A program made the translations under genes and the position numbers. The notes beneath the pieces are model-generated. The model searched no databases. It was not told the origin of the DNA and saw only the letters and a list, made by a program, of their open reading frames with translations. Of a stretch of 64,000 nt of DNA, positions 17,399 to 26,734 are shown piece after piece (the first letter of the stretch is position 1; each line of letters opens with the position of its first letter). Source of the stretch: Rufibacter tibetensis. Its GTDB lineage: Bacteria; Bacteroidota; Bacteroidia; Cytophagales; Hymenobacteraceae. The stretch is taken from contig NZ_CP012644.1 of the NCBI RefSeq assembly GCF_001310085.1, positions 62,001 through 126,000 of the forward strand, in the 5' to 3' direction.

Positions 17399-18532
17399 AT
17401 GATGAACAACCCCCTTAAAAACTTCCTGTTAGTATCTCTGTTGAATGTAGCGCTGTCAGCTTTAGCCGTTGGCCAGGGCAAGCAGCCAGTCAAACCAGGT
17501 GATTACCTGGGGATGAGGTGGAGTCAGGTGGCAAGCCAGATGCCTGCCGAGTGGTACGCCAGCAGGGAGGCATGGATGGTCGCGGAGAACGTTTTGCTTA
17601 CCCAGAGAGAAGTCGGCGGATGGGCGAAAAACAAACCTTATCACCATGTCTTCACTGAAGGGGAAAAAGCACAGTTCACCAAAGAAAGGCAGGAAATCGG
17701 GGCCACGTTCGACAACGGGGCAACCATCACGGAATTGAAGTTCCTGGCCAGGGTGTATGCCTCCCAGAAAGATGAGCGGTATAAGGCCGCCTTCGAGAAG
17801 GGGCTCGCTTACGTGCTGACCGCCCAATACGGAAACGGCGGCTGGCCCCAGTTCTTCCCGCTGCGCCAGGGGAGCAGCGTGGCCTATGCCTCGCATGTCA
17901 CCTACAACGACGACGCGATGGTGAACATCATGAAGTTCCTGCGGGACATCCACGGCGACAAGGGCGATTACCGGGCCCTGCAAGTCCCGGGGGCCACAAA
18001 GGAAAAAGCAAGGGAAGCCTTCGACAAGGGCATCGGTTGCATCCTCGCCTCCCAGATAAGGGTAAACGGGAGACCGACCGTGTGGTGCGCCCAGCACGAC
18101 AGGAATACCCTTGTCCCGGCCAATGCCCGCAAATACGAACTCGCCTCCTTCAGCGGGGCAGAGTCGGTCGGCATAACGCAGCTGCTGATGGGCCTGCAGA
18201 ATCCCTCCAGTCAGGTGATCGCCGCCGTGCAGGGGGCGGTGGCGTGGTTCGAAAAAAACAAGGTGGAGGGTATAAGGCTGGAGAAAAAAACAATAGAGGG
18301 CGGGAAGAGCGACCTTACCGTGGTACAGGACAGGTCCGCCCCCGCCATATGGGCGCGTTTCTATGACCTGAATACCCAAAAACCGTTTTTCTGCGACCGT
18401 GACGGGGTCATGAAATTTTCGCTTGCCGAGATCGGGCATGAGCGCAGAAACAACTATGGATGGTACACCGATACACCGCACAAGATTCTTCAGGCATACC
18501 CTGGCTGGGTGAAGAAGTGGGGTGTGAAATAG
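17399..18532 (+). CDS. Secreted pectate lyase, PL10-like
   Basis: 377 residues with a signal peptide (NFLLVSLLNVALSALAVGQ, residues about 8-26) and the PL10 pectate lyase pattern: WMVAENVLLTQREVGGWAKNKPY, TFDNGATITELKFLARVY, YGNGGWPQFFP and VTYNDDAMVNIM, with DLNTQKPFFCDRDG and RRNNYGWYTDTP near the end. The enzyme would cleave polygalacturonate by beta-elimination outside the cytoplasm. It is a single gene with no pectin-use operon around it, so it is probably an accessory cargo gene. Confidence 0.9.
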   Translation: MMNNPLKNFLLVSLLNVALSALAVGQGKQPVKPGDYLGMRWSQVASQMPAEWYASREAWMVAENVLLTQREVGGWAKNKPYHHVFTEGEKAQFTKERQEIGATFDNGATITELKFLARVYASQKDERYKAAFEKGLAYVLTAQYGNGGWPQFFPLRQGSSVAYASHVTYNDDAMVNIMKFLRDIHGDKGDYRALQVPGATKEKAREAFDKGIGCILASQIRVNGRPTVWCAQHDRNTLVPANARKYELASFSGAESVGITQLLMGLQNPSSQVIAAVQGAVAWFEKNKVEGIRLEKKTIEGGKSDLTVVQDRSAPAIWARFYDLNTQKPFFCDRDGVMKFSLAEIGHERRNNYGWYTDTPHKILQAYPGWVKKWGVK

Positions 18533-18704
18533 CCTTCAGGTCTCCCAATCCAATGCCGTTTACGGGCAGTGGAGCGGAAGGGCTCACTTGGTTTGCCCTG
18601 TTTTCCACGTCTACTGCCCCACCACAGGCCACCTATGCCTCCCTGGTCCGTATTACGGGCTTTGTAAAAGTAAACTAACCTCGAGATAGTGGGGTTTGGG
18701 GGGC

Positions 18705-18902
18705 TCAATTCTGCTGCCTTGATTCCTCCACTGAGAAATTGCCTTTTTCACAGTTGGTAAACCCGTAGCGGCAAGCCGCGTAATAGGTGGAAAAGTACCC
18801 CATAATCCTTCCGTCCTTGATCAGAACGAATTTTCCATAGGGTAATACCGGGATGCTTTCCTCTTGGTTGACATTGCTGCCGAGGGGTAGGGAATTGAAC
18901 AT
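18705..18902 (-). CDS. Small hypothetical protein
   Basis: 65 residues. The core KFVLIKDGRIMGYFSTYYAACRYGF has the look of small proteins of the 'KYVLIKDGEVVGFFDTYEDA' kind, where a short beta hairpin is followed by a helix. Family membership and function are not established. It lies alone, opposite to its neighbours. Confidence 0.45.
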   Translation of the reverse strand: MFNSLPLGSNVNQEESIPVLPYGKFVLIKDGRIMGYFSTYYAACRYGFTNCEKGNFSVEESRQQN

Positions 18903-19155
18903 AACAGGGGGAGGTAAAAGCCAAAGATAAACGTCCTTCGCTTTTGTCTGGTTAATTCTTTGTTAATCTTCAAATGACCTTAACATTCTCACCAAGCCGG
19001 TCATCACCATCATTTTGGACCTGGCCCGGATTGAGGGCAAGCAACTGAGCATGTAGTTCAAGTTCCGTATCCGAAACCACAAGGCAGGCGGCCTATACAC
19101 GTGCAGGGAGGTTGACTCAGCGGAAGGCAGGGATGAGCTCCTGGGCTAATAGAAT

Positions 19156-19806
19156 TTGAGGATTAAGTATTCAATGTTGGATAGGCCTTATCAGAAGATC
19201 ACCAAACTGACCGGTGCCGTCCCTTACACCATCTCTAAGGTGAAGAAGGCGATGGCCAAAGGGGAAGTGAAGAAGCTCCAGTCTACCCTCGACGGCTTGA
19301 TGGAACTCCTGAGGTACCAGGGCACCACTGGTCCTGAGGCCCTGTTCCTGCGGTTCGGGGAGGTCTATTATGCGCTTGAATACGGGTTCGCAGGGGTAAT
19401 CAGGGAGCTACAGGCGGAAATCCGCACTGACTTCGCCGAAGGGGAGACGATCGTCTTACCTTCGGCCTACCTGGAGAGCATTCTGAAGAACCTGCTGGGC
19501 AACGCCTTGAAGTACCGTTCCCCCGACCGCAAGCCACAGGTGTGGGTCTCTACCACCATGTTGCCAGGCCACGTGTTGCTGAGAGTGCGGGACAATGGGG
19601 TGGGCATAGACCCGGAAAAGCACCGGGACCAGCTTTTCAAGCCTTTTGAGCGCTTCCATGCCTCCACGGAGGGTACGGGGCTGGGACTGCACATGATAAG
19701 CAACATAGTCCAGAGGAATGGCGGGCATATAGAGGTTGAAAGCCAACCCGGGCTAGGCACCACGTTCTCCGTCTATTTGCGGGAATATCCCTTGCCCGGC
19801 GCGTAG
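19156..19806 (+). CDS. Truncated sensor histidine kinase (ATPase domain)
   Basis: 216 residues covering the end of the dimerisation region and a full HATPase domain: N box LKNLLGNALKYRS, G1 VRDNGVGIDPE, F box LFKPFERFH, G2 GTGLGLHMI. The phosphoacceptor His motif is missing; the first 50 residues are a degraded helix pair. Just upstream (about 19030-19150) traces such as FKFRIRNHKAGG resemble the end of a PAS domain out of frame. This suggests the 3' piece of a once larger PAS-kinase rather than a working sensor. No response regulator is nearby. Confidence 0.7.
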   Translation: MRIKYSMLDRPYQKITKLTGAVPYTISKVKKAMAKGEVKKLQSTLDGLMELLRYQGTTGPEALFLRFGEVYYALEYGFAGVIRELQAEIRTDFAEGETIVLPSAYLESILKNLLGNALKYRSPDRKPQVWVSTTMLPGHVLLRVRDNGVGIDPEKHRDQLFKPFERFHASTEGTGLGLHMISNIVQRNGGHIEVESQPGLGTTFSVYLREYPLPGA

Positions 19807-20121
19807 GGAGATTTCCCTCCGGGTACATTCCCCCCTGAGGCTAAATTGGAATGCGGCAGCTTACTGGCATAGCGTCTGCCCCACGCTTTCCCTACCTGGT
19901 GACTTTCAGCGCCTCCTCTATGTGTCCATGGTAAGCACGGGAAGTTAAAAGGCCGTGACAAAGTGGGTTCTGCGGTCCAGGGCACGCCCATTCCTGGTGC
20001 TGTGCGAAGGATGGTATGCACAGAGGGGTTCTGAAGAATAGAATCCCCATCATCCATAGTCCCGTGAACAACTTGGCGTAATACCAGGAATGAAGCAATA
20101 CCGGTCTGACCCAATTAGGGG
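19807..20121. other. Non-coding stretch between kinase fragment and Toprim gene
   Basis: 315 bp between convergent genes. No gene, clear terminator or repeat is seen. Confidence 0.5.
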
Positions 20122-21954
20122 TTAGCGGGCAATTTCCTGCTGCGCCACTCTGTCGACCCTGGCCTTGCCGGCGAGATCCCTTCTTTCCGCCCGGTCGGAA
20201 GGATGCTCGAGAACAGAATTCCCTTTCTGGTTCCCGACGGCATCCAGGGCCCGGGAGATTTTTCCGATCTCCTCTTGGTTTGTCCGGTAACGCACGGACA
20301 TCTCCGAGAACCTGGCCCCTTCCTGCCGGATGCTGTGGATGTCCCCGACCATTGCCCCGCTTCGCTCCAGGGTGTCCCTCACAGCCTCGGCCCTTCCTTT
20401 TGCCCCATGGCCCCGGTCGATCTCCTTCACCTGCACCATGGCTTGCTTTTCGGTTCCCGCCTCCTTTTCCATCTGTTTTTGGGGGGAGACCGCCGGAGAG
20501 GTGCCGGCAGGCAGTCTTTCCTGGCCAGCCTCGCCGGGCTGCCGTTCCCGAAGGTGGCGCTCCGTTTCTTCCAGCCGCGCCTGCTGCCGAATCTGCTCCG
20601 GGGTGAGCCCTTGGAGGGTCAGCTCCAGGTCCCGGTTGAAATCCTTGGAGAGAGGATAGTCCACCCGAATGAAATTCGCCGGCTGGCGCTCGGTTTCCGG
20701 CCGGAGCTTTTCCCGCTGTCGGTACAGTTCCTGGCTCAGGATCTCCAGTTGGGCCGTGTCTGCCCGGGCCGCACTCAGCTTCACCACCGTATCCTTCTCC
20801 GTGGACCGCTGGATGGTCACCTCGATACTGGGTTCCTCCTGGGAGGAGTTGAGATGGGCAGCCTGCCGGAGCAGGGGCTGGACGATTTTCTCCCCCTCCT
20901 GCGCCGAGGCATGGTGAAAATCCACCCGCAGGTTCGTATGGTAGCGCCCCAGGGTCGCATGCCAGCTGATCGGCCGGGCCGCTTCCCCGTAGGCCTCCTG
21001 GTCCGCCAGGGGCCGGAAGGAGCGGGCCATCTGCAGGTCGTTCAGGTAGTTGATGTTGTAACGCCGGCCGGCCGCATCCCGGTCGTCCGCCAGCACGATC
21101 TCGCGGGGCACCTGTTTGTCGATGATCCGCTGGATCAATTCCGTTTGCCTTTCCGTCACCGTGCCCGCAGTGGCGATGTACATGGTGTTTTTGCCGTCAT
21201 GCTTCAGCTGATGGTAACTCATCGCGTCTATGGCGCTTTCCGTCACCACCAGTCGCTCAATGGGAGTGCCCTTGCCCTGAGTGGGGTGGGACACCCAGAT
21301 GCCGTCTTTGGGCAATTCCAGCAGGCTCTTGAAATCTTTGTTTTTCTGCTCCACGCTGGCCAGCCCCTTTTCATTGTACAGGGGAAAGGCGGTATTACGG
21401 TGACCGTTCTGCTGGCTGGTGAAGACGCGGCCCTGGAAGGCGGGATTGTCGATGGTGGCGTCGGTTATCCCCCGGCTATGCAGGTAACTGCGGTCACTCA
21501 GCTCCCTGCGCACCCCCAGCACCTCGGAGATCAGCCGGGTCCTCCGGATTTCCTCGTCATCCGGCCCCTCTTTCCCCTTGCCTTGGGAAGAACCGGCCCC
21601 TGAGGAGATTGGCCCGGTGTCTCCCACCGGGAGTTGCGGGGGGGAAGGGTTCCCGTTGAGGTACTCCCGCAGATGCAGGCGCACCTCCCCCAGGTTCATG
21701 TTTTCCCGGGTTTTCACGAAATCGATGATCGTGCCCCGGTCCCGGTCATCCCCGGGGTTGAGGTAGACCTGCTTGTGGTTTTTCCGGGAGATGATGAGGT
21801 GCTCGCCGTCGTGGACGAGGTGGTGCCAGTCCCCTCGCTTTCCCTGGGACTTGAGCTGATAGCCCTGAGATTGGGCATAAGCGACCAGGTCAATGTCCTG
21901 TTTGAAGCGTTCAAGTTCCTGGGGATCGTTTTCCAATGCTTTCCTTTCCATCAT
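20122..21954 (-). CDS. Toprim-domain protein (DUF3991-like), plasmid primase-type
   Basis: 610 residues. The N-terminal part (about 15-110) has the zinc-finger-less primase-like segment DLVAYAQSQGYQLK...DRDRGTIIDFVKTRE. A DUF3991-like region follows (about 145-225). The Toprim core then shows RLVVTESAIDAMSYHQL (catalytic Glu) and VLADDRDAAGRRYN (acidic pair) at about 235-300. The rest is long, charged and partly low-complexity. Such proteins occur on Bacteroidota plasmids and conjugative elements and are thought to prime or process DNA during transfer. It is the downstream member of a divergent pair facing the tra operon. Confidence 0.85.
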   Translation of the reverse strand: MMERKALENDPQELERFKQDIDLVAYAQSQGYQLKSQGKRGDWHHLVHDGEHLIISRKNHKQVYLNPGDDRDRGTIIDFVKTRENMNLGEVRLHLREYLNGNPSPPQLPVGDTGPISSGAGSSQGKGKEGPDDEEIRRTRLISEVLGVRRELSDRSYLHSRGITDATIDNPAFQGRVFTSQQNGHRNTAFPLYNEKGLASVEQKNKDFKSLLELPKDGIWVSHPTQGKGTPIERLVVTESAIDAMSYHQLKHDGKNTMYIATAGTVTERQTELIQRIIDKQVPREIVLADDRDAAGRRYNINYLNDLQMARSFRPLADQEAYGEAARPISWHATLGRYHTNLRVDFHHASAQEGEKIVQPLLRQAAHLNSSQEEPSIEVTIQRSTEKDTVVKLSAARADTAQLEILSQELYRQREKLRPETERQPANFIRVDYPLSKDFNRDLELTLQGLTPEQIRQQARLEETERHLRERQPGEAGQERLPAGTSPAVSPQKQMEKEAGTEKQAMVQVKEIDRGHGAKGRAEAVRDTLERSGAMVGDIHSIRQEGARFSEMSVRYRTNQEEIGKISRALDAVGNQKGNSVLEHPSDRAERRDLAGKARVDRVAQQEIAR

Positions 21955-22037
21955 GATGATATAGGGTGAAAAACAATATTCCTGAAATTGCGGATGGGGT
22001 AAACCCGCCGACCTCCCCGGTACCGACCAAAACGGGG

Positions 22038-22415
22038 TTAACGGGGCCCGTCCTTGGAAAGGCTGTCGATGTAGGTCAGCTGGTCCCTGAACTGCAGCAG
22101 CTCCTGCTGCCCGGGAAAGAGAAAAAGGTAGCGGTCCTCCTCGCCCGTCGCCACCGGGTTCTTGGAGGCGGTGGTTTCAAAGGAGAGGGCGGCCAGGAGG
22201 CGCTGGAGAAGGCGGTGCTCCTTCCGTTTCAGCATCCCGTTCTTCAGGTTCACGACCGTGGTGTAGGGAAACGTGTGCTGCTCACAGAAAGGCTTCAGCT
22301 GCCCATGCCCTAAGACCTTCAACCGGTATTGAATGTAGCGTAGCACATCTGCATACAGTACGAATAGGGTAGGGTCCGGGAACCCCAACGGTTTTATGAT
22401 CTCATTTGAAGGCAT
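22038..22415 (-). CDS. Small helix-turn-helix-like hypothetical protein
   Basis: About 125 residues from the Met at 22415; the frame opens at 22439. The middle LGHGQLKPFCEQHTFPYTTVVNLKNGMLKRKEHRLLQRLLAAL fits an XRE-like helix-turn-helix pattern. It is divergent from the tra operon and precedes the Toprim gene, so a regulatory role in transfer is possible. No family is recognised with certainty. Confidence 0.55.
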   Translation of the reverse strand: MPSNEIIKPLGFPDPTLFVLYADVLRYIQYRLKVLGHGQLKPFCEQHTFPYTTVVNLKNGMLKRKEHRLLQRLLAALSFETTASKNPVATGEEDRYLFLFPGQQELLQFRDQLTYIDSLSKDGPR

Positions 22416-22439
22416 GATTGAGGGTGTTGGACAATCCAC

Positions 22440-22678
22440 AACCTCAGCCGGGGGAAGCGCTCAGGTACCAAATGGACAGTCAATGTCAATATTTGCCTAC
22501 AATGTATGATTATTTATCAAATGATATAAAAACAATATCTTAAAAATCAGTTTGTTACCTTCAGGCGGAAGGCACTGTGCCTTTGGGTAGTAAAACGTAT
22601 AATTATATGATAAGTTTTGAATAATATTTTACTAACTTTTATATAACTTTTCACTACCTGGAACGTTTAAGGGATACC
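22440..22678. promoter_or_regulatory. AT-rich divergent promoter region of the tra operon
   Basis: About 240 bp between divergent genes, strongly AT-rich at 22500-22665. A TTTG (about 22584) upstream of ATAAGTTTTG (about 22610) loosely resembles Bacteroidota -33/-7 elements, but the spacing is too long for a confident call. Confidence 0.4.
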
Positions 22679-23356
22679 ATGGCGCATCAAACCTTCCTTA
22701 TTGGTTTAGTGCTCGTCCCGGCACTGTTGCTGATAGTGTTGGTTTGGTGGAGATTTTATGGCAAAGGCAGGGTGGCCCCTGAAAGCGGCTCCGGCCTCCA
22801 CCGTTTCCAATGTATCCCAAACCGTTATTATGATGTCAGCGATTTCATTGATCCGATTCCCAATGCGGAGCCATCCGAACATGGTGGAATACAGAATATC
22901 ATAGAGGAGTTGCTGGAGGGGGCCGAACCCCAGCCAGATTCCTGGGAGGAAGATTCCATCATGGGAGAGGGGCACCTTGCCCCCTCGTGGGAGCAGGCGA
23001 AAAACCCTCCAGGCAGCCCTGATCAATCTAAACCTGTTTCTGATACACCTGAGTCTGGCCTTTTCCCCGAGGATGGCCTCCCTCAGGAAACATCGCCACC
23101 TCCGCCGGACCCTTCCCAAGGCAGCCCGGCCACCCCGGAAGAAGGGGATGACGCCATTGCCCCCTCTCTATTCTACAACGCGGTGACCGCCCCGGCCGAG
23201 ACGGAGAATGACTCCCTAAACCGGCAGGCCGTCGCCGCGCACCGCGCCCGCAGAGGAGCCGCCCTGCGGGCCAAGCTGACAAACCAGAAAGAGGCACTGG
23301 GAGAACTTTTCCTTGGAGGCCCAACGGTTGCAGACCCGGGGGACAAAGCGTCCTGA
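22679..23356 (+). CDS. Hypothetical membrane-anchored protein, first gene of the tra operon
   Basis: 225 residues. A hydrophobic N-terminal segment (residues 5-24, FLIGLVLVPALLLIVLVWW) is followed by a long hydrophilic, Pro/Glu-rich, poorly ordered domain and a short basic helix near the end (AVAAHRARRGAALRAKL). It is not recognised. Its place directly before traE suggests an early Tra protein specific to this plasmid lineage. Confidence 0.6.
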   Translation: MAHQTFLIGLVLVPALLLIVLVWWRFYGKGRVAPESGSGLHRFQCIPNRYYDVSDFIDPIPNAEPSEHGGIQNIIEELLEGAEPQPDSWEEDSIMGEGHLAPSWEQAKNPPGSPDQSKPVSDTPESGLFPEDGLPQETSPPPPDPSQGSPATPEEGDDAIAPSLFYNAVTAPAETENDSLNRQAVAAHRARRGAALRAKLTNQKEALGELFLGGPTVADPGDKAS

Positions 23357-23423
23357 ACGCCGGCAACCGCCCGCCCAGGGAAACCTGACAGTTATTATCC
23401 ATTAACCTTAACCTATAAGACCA

Positions 23424-23828
23424 ATGTTTACCAAACAGAGAAGTTGGGGAACAGGGCTATGGGCCCGTTTCTCGGAGAATACAAAGTCAGTGGCGCTGCA
23501 GGCGCTTACCTACAGGGCCTCCCCCTGGGAAAAACGGGCTATGTCCATCGCCCTGTGCCTGGCCATGGCGCAGCGGGCCCAGGCACAGGGTGGGACCGCG
23601 GCCGCGCTGGAAGGAGTCCAGGAGACCATCATCACCATCGTGCAGATCCTCTTTTCCATCATCCTGGTGATTGGCCTGATCCGGGTGGTGATGAAATTCA
23701 TCAACGGGGCCCCGGATGCCCTTTCCTCACTGGGTTGGCTCGTCGGGGGGGTGATCCTGTGGTTCGGCTTCCAGTTCTTCAAGGATGACCTGGTCGGGAC
23801 CGTGGGAGGGGAAGGAGGCGTGAGATAA
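23424..23828 (+). CDS. traE: TraE-type conjugation protein (DUF4134)
   Basis: 134 residues, small and hydrophobic. A basic N-terminus is followed by a cleavable or membrane segment (MSIALCLAMAQRAQAQ) and two more hydrophobic helices (IITIVQILFSIILVIGLIRVV and LGWLVGGVILWFGFQFF). This matches the DUF4134 TraE proteins of Bacteroides conjugative elements, the presumed pilin-like VirB2/B3-region component. It is followed after 9 bp by traF. Confidence 0.85.
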   Translation: MFTKQRSWGTGLWARFSENTKSVALQALTYRASPWEKRAMSIALCLAMAQRAQAQGGTAAALEGVQETIITIVQILFSIILVIGLIRVVMKFINGAPDALSSLGWLVGGVILWFGFQFFKDDLVGTVGGEGGVR

Positions 23829-23837
23829 TCTTCCCCC

Positions 23838-24167
23838 ATGCGCTCCTATCGAAGCATTGAGAGACCGGCCCAGGTACTGGGGATGAACCTCATGGACCTG
23901 GGCCTGGTGGTAGGGCTGTTCATAGGGTCGGTGCTGCTGCTCGGGCTGCTGAACCTGCTGCTCCCCGTCCCGCGCCTTGTCTATTTGGTGGTGTTCCTGC
24001 TGGAGATAGGGCTCCTGTCCGTGCTGCGTCTGCTCACCAGGACCCGTCCCCCCGGATTCCTTTTAGGCTGGCTGTCCTACCGCTTCCTGCAGCCGCGGCG
24101 CATCGCCGTCGGCATCTTTCCCAAAACCTTGCAGAAAAATGAGAAAAGAAAGAACCGTTCCGTTTGA
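23838..24167 (+). CDS. traF: TraF-type conjugation protein (DUF4133)
   Basis: 109 residues with two membrane helices (GLVVGLFIGSVLLLGLLNLL and LVYLVVFLLEIGLLSVL) and a conserved basic start (YRSIERPAQVLGM). It corresponds to DUF4133 TraF, the VirB3-like inner-membrane component. Its 3' end overlaps the start of traG by 29 bp, implying coupled translation. Confidence 0.85.
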   Translation: MRSYRSIERPAQVLGMNLMDLGLVVGLFIGSVLLLGLLNLLLPVPRLVYLVVFLLEIGLLSVLRLLTRTRPPGFLLGWLSYRFLQPRRIAVGIFPKTLQKNEKRKNRSV

Positions 24168-26733
24168 GGCCGTCATGCCGGTGCATTCCTTCGAGGGCAA
24201 CAAGGTTGTTTTCAAGGATGGCCGGGTAGGGGTCGGTTTCCAGGTGGAGCCGGCGGAGATGGAAAGCTGGACCCCTCAGGATTTCACTTCCTTCAACCAG
24301 GCCCTGCTGGGAATGATGCGGCCCTTGCCGGTCAATACCATCATCCAGAAAACGGATATCTACTATGACCGCCCCTACCGGGCAGACAAAAGGGAACAGA
24401 CCTACTTCGAGGGGAAAATGAACAAGCACTTCTTCGAGAGGCTGGTGCTTTTCCAGAGATCCTACCTGTTCCTGAGTTTCGCCCCCGTGGAGGGGAAGCC
24501 CGTCAGGACGAATGCCCTGAACGCCCTGGTTTCCCGGATGGGGGAATCCCTGATCAGGAACCCCTTCGAACGCGTGGCCAACACCCTGGAGCTGGCCGAG
24601 TCGGCGGCCCAGGAGTTCGCCGCAGCCCTGGCCGGGACCGGGGAGGTGCAGGTCCAGCGGCTGGGCACGGAGGCGATCAGGGACCTGTATCACCAGTACT
24701 TCAACCTCCAGTTCGATACCGTCCCAAAACGGCAGGAGCGGGAAATCTCCAACGGGGCCGGGACCCTGGCGGTGGGGGAGCACAAAGTGTCGATCCTCTC
24801 CCTGGTGGGGCAGGGAAGTGAGCAGCATCCGGCGGTGCGCAACGGCTACGGCGTCACCGCCCCGATGGTCTACCCCCTGACCGTCTCGTTGCCCTGCCCG
24901 CATGTCCTGACGCAGGCCTTCCTCCTCCAGGATACCCGGGCGGCCCTTTCAAGCCTGGACACCGACCGGAAACTGAACACCTCGCTGGCCCGGCTGGCCA
25001 CGCAGGACAACCAGCTGCGGGCCTTGGAGATAGAGCAGTTCACCGCCGAGGTGCGGGCGGGCAGCAAACAGATCATCGGCCTGCACCTCTCGGTGCTCCT
25101 TTGGGAGGCGAACGATTTCCTCCGGCGGGAGAACATCGAGAAAACGACGGCCGCTTTCCGCAGCATCTTCGGCATGGAAAGCGTCGTGGAGTCCCACCTG
25201 TCCCTGCCGCTGTACTTCGGACTGCTGCCGGGCAACGCCTTCCAGATCCCGGACAGGTGGCTGGTGACCAGCGCGGACCGGGGCGTGTGCCACATGCACT
25301 GGACGGCGACCTACAGAACGGACCGGGTGGGGGAATACTTCTGCGACCGGCAGCGGAACCTGCTGCAGGTGAACTTGTTCAACACGGACCTGGATAACCA
25401 GAACGCCATCGTGATCGGCCCTTCCGGCTCCGGGAAAAGCTACACTTTCGGCTACATTGTGGTGCAGCGGCACGAGCGGCAGGCCCGGCAGATCCTCATC
25501 GACATCGGGGGCACCTACCGCAACGTGGTCCAGTCGCTGAACGGGGCGGACTTCGGGAACACCTACTTTGAGTATGACCCGGAGAACCCCATCGAGTTCA
25601 ATCCCTTCCTGGTTCCCCGCTCCCCGGATGGCACCCGATGGCGCTACTCCGATGAGAAGCTGAACTTCCACCTGGCCCTGCTGGCCGTCCTGTGGAAGGG
25701 CGGCGGGGACAGTGCCCCCCTGAGCAAACCCGAGAGGGCAATCCTGAGCCGTTTCCTGATCCAGTACTACAAGTACCTCAACGGGGAAGGCGACGGAAGC
25801 CAGGGCGAAGGGGAAATGCCGGGCATGGCGGGCTTCCTGCGCTTTGTGCGGAGGTTTGACGACGACATGCGCCGCCCCGCGGAACACCCCGACGGGAAGG
25901 GGGAGATGCGGGAGCAGTACAGGAAGGACATGGCGTATTTCGACCTCCACCAGTTCTTCCTGGTGCTGGCGCAGTTCACCGAGGGCGGCCGGTACGAGAA
26001 GGTCCTCAACGCCCGGCAGGAGGTGGAGCTTTCGGAGCACCGGCTCATCTGCTTTGACCTGGCGAAGGTGAAGGCAGACCCCGACCTCTACCCGGTGGTG
26101 GCCATGCTCATCACGGAGCTGTCGCTGGACCTGTTCCGCAAGTTCCCGGACGACATCAAATACATCGCCCTGGACGAGGCGTGGGCCATGCTCTCCGGCG
26201 GGGTGATGGAGGAGTTCATCGTCTCCATGTACCGCACGATCCGGAAAACGAACGGCTCCATCACCATCATCACGCAGGGGATCGGGGAAATCGTCGAAAG
26301 CCGGATCGGCTATGCCCTGATCAACAACAGCTCGACGAAGATCATCCTGCGGCACGCCAACCCGGATTCCCTCGCCCAGTTGCAGATCCCACTGGGGCTC
26401 ACGGACCACGAAATGGACCTGATCCGATCCGTCCGGTCCACGTCGGAATTCCGGGAGTTTTTCATCAAGCAGGGGTCGAAAGGGAAGGTGTACGTGCTGG
26501 AGGCGTCCCCGGAGCTGAGCGCCGTCCTGAGCTCCAAGCCGGCCGAACGGAACCATTTGAACCGGCTGGTGAAGCGCTACCAGCAGCAGCGCCGCCGGTT
26601 TGCCCGTGACCGGTACGGGAATGTCAGGATGGAAGGCGGACTGCCGGTGTTCGAAACCTATACCGAGCAGCGCCTGGACTACGCCGTGGAGCAGTTCACG
26701 GAAGACAAGCGGGCGGGCCTATTGGGGAAATGA
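24139..26733 (+). CDS. traG: TraG, VirB4-type conjugation ATPase
   Basis: 864 residues. Walker A GPSGSGKSYTF is near residue 430 and Walker B YIALDEAWAML near residue 675, with the C-terminal ITQGIGEIVES and NNSSTKIIL segments typical of VirB4/TraG of Bacteroidota. It would power assembly of the type IV secretion channel at the inner membrane. It overlaps traF and ends 1 bp before traJ. Note that the coupling protein at 8241-10400 is a different ATPase that is also often called TraG. Confidence 0.93.
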   Translation: MRKERTVPFEAVMPVHSFEGNKVVFKDGRVGVGFQVEPAEMESWTPQDFTSFNQALLGMMRPLPVNTIIQKTDIYYDRPYRADKREQTYFEGKMNKHFFERLVLFQRSYLFLSFAPVEGKPVRTNALNALVSRMGESLIRNPFERVANTLELAESAAQEFAAALAGTGEVQVQRLGTEAIRDLYHQYFNLQFDTVPKRQEREISNGAGTLAVGEHKVSILSLVGQGSEQHPAVRNGYGVTAPMVYPLTVSLPCPHVLTQAFLLQDTRAALSSLDTDRKLNTSLARLATQDNQLRALEIEQFTAEVRAGSKQIIGLHLSVLLWEANDFLRRENIEKTTAAFRSIFGMESVVESHLSLPLYFGLLPGNAFQIPDRWLVTSADRGVCHMHWTATYRTDRVGEYFCDRQRNLLQVNLFNTDLDNQNAIVIGPSGSGKSYTFGYIVVQRHERQARQILIDIGGTYRNVVQSLNGADFGNTYFEYDPENPIEFNPFLVPRSPDGTRWRYSDEKLNFHLALLAVLWKGGGDSAPLSKPERAILSRFLIQYYKYLNGEGDGSQGEGEMPGMAGFLRFVRRFDDDMRRPAEHPDGKGEMREQYRKDMAYFDLHQFFLVLAQFTEGGRYEKVLNARQEVELSEHRLICFDLAKVKADPDLYPVVAMLITELSLDLFRKFPDDIKYIALDEAWAMLSGGVMEEFIVSMYRTIRKTNGSITIITQGIGEIVESRIGYALINNSSTKIILRHANPDSLAQLQIPLGLTDHEMDLIRSVRSTSEFREFFIKQGSKGKVYVLEASPELSAVLSSKPAERNHLNRLVKRYQQQRRRFARDRYGNVRMEGGLPVFETYTEQRLDYAVEQFTEDKRAGLLGK

Positions 26734-26734
26734 G

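Noticed and set aside
17462..18481. 339-codon open frame on the minus strand
   Set aside because: Antisense shadow of the pectate lyase gene.
20203..21603. 466-codon open frame on the plus strand
   Set aside because: It is the complement of the Toprim gene, rich in Leu/Pro/Arg, with no family pattern; a shadow of a GC-rich coding region.
24949..26556. 535-codon open frame on the minus strand
   Set aside because: Antisense shadow of the VirB4-type gene; composition is typical of a reversed GC-rich gene.
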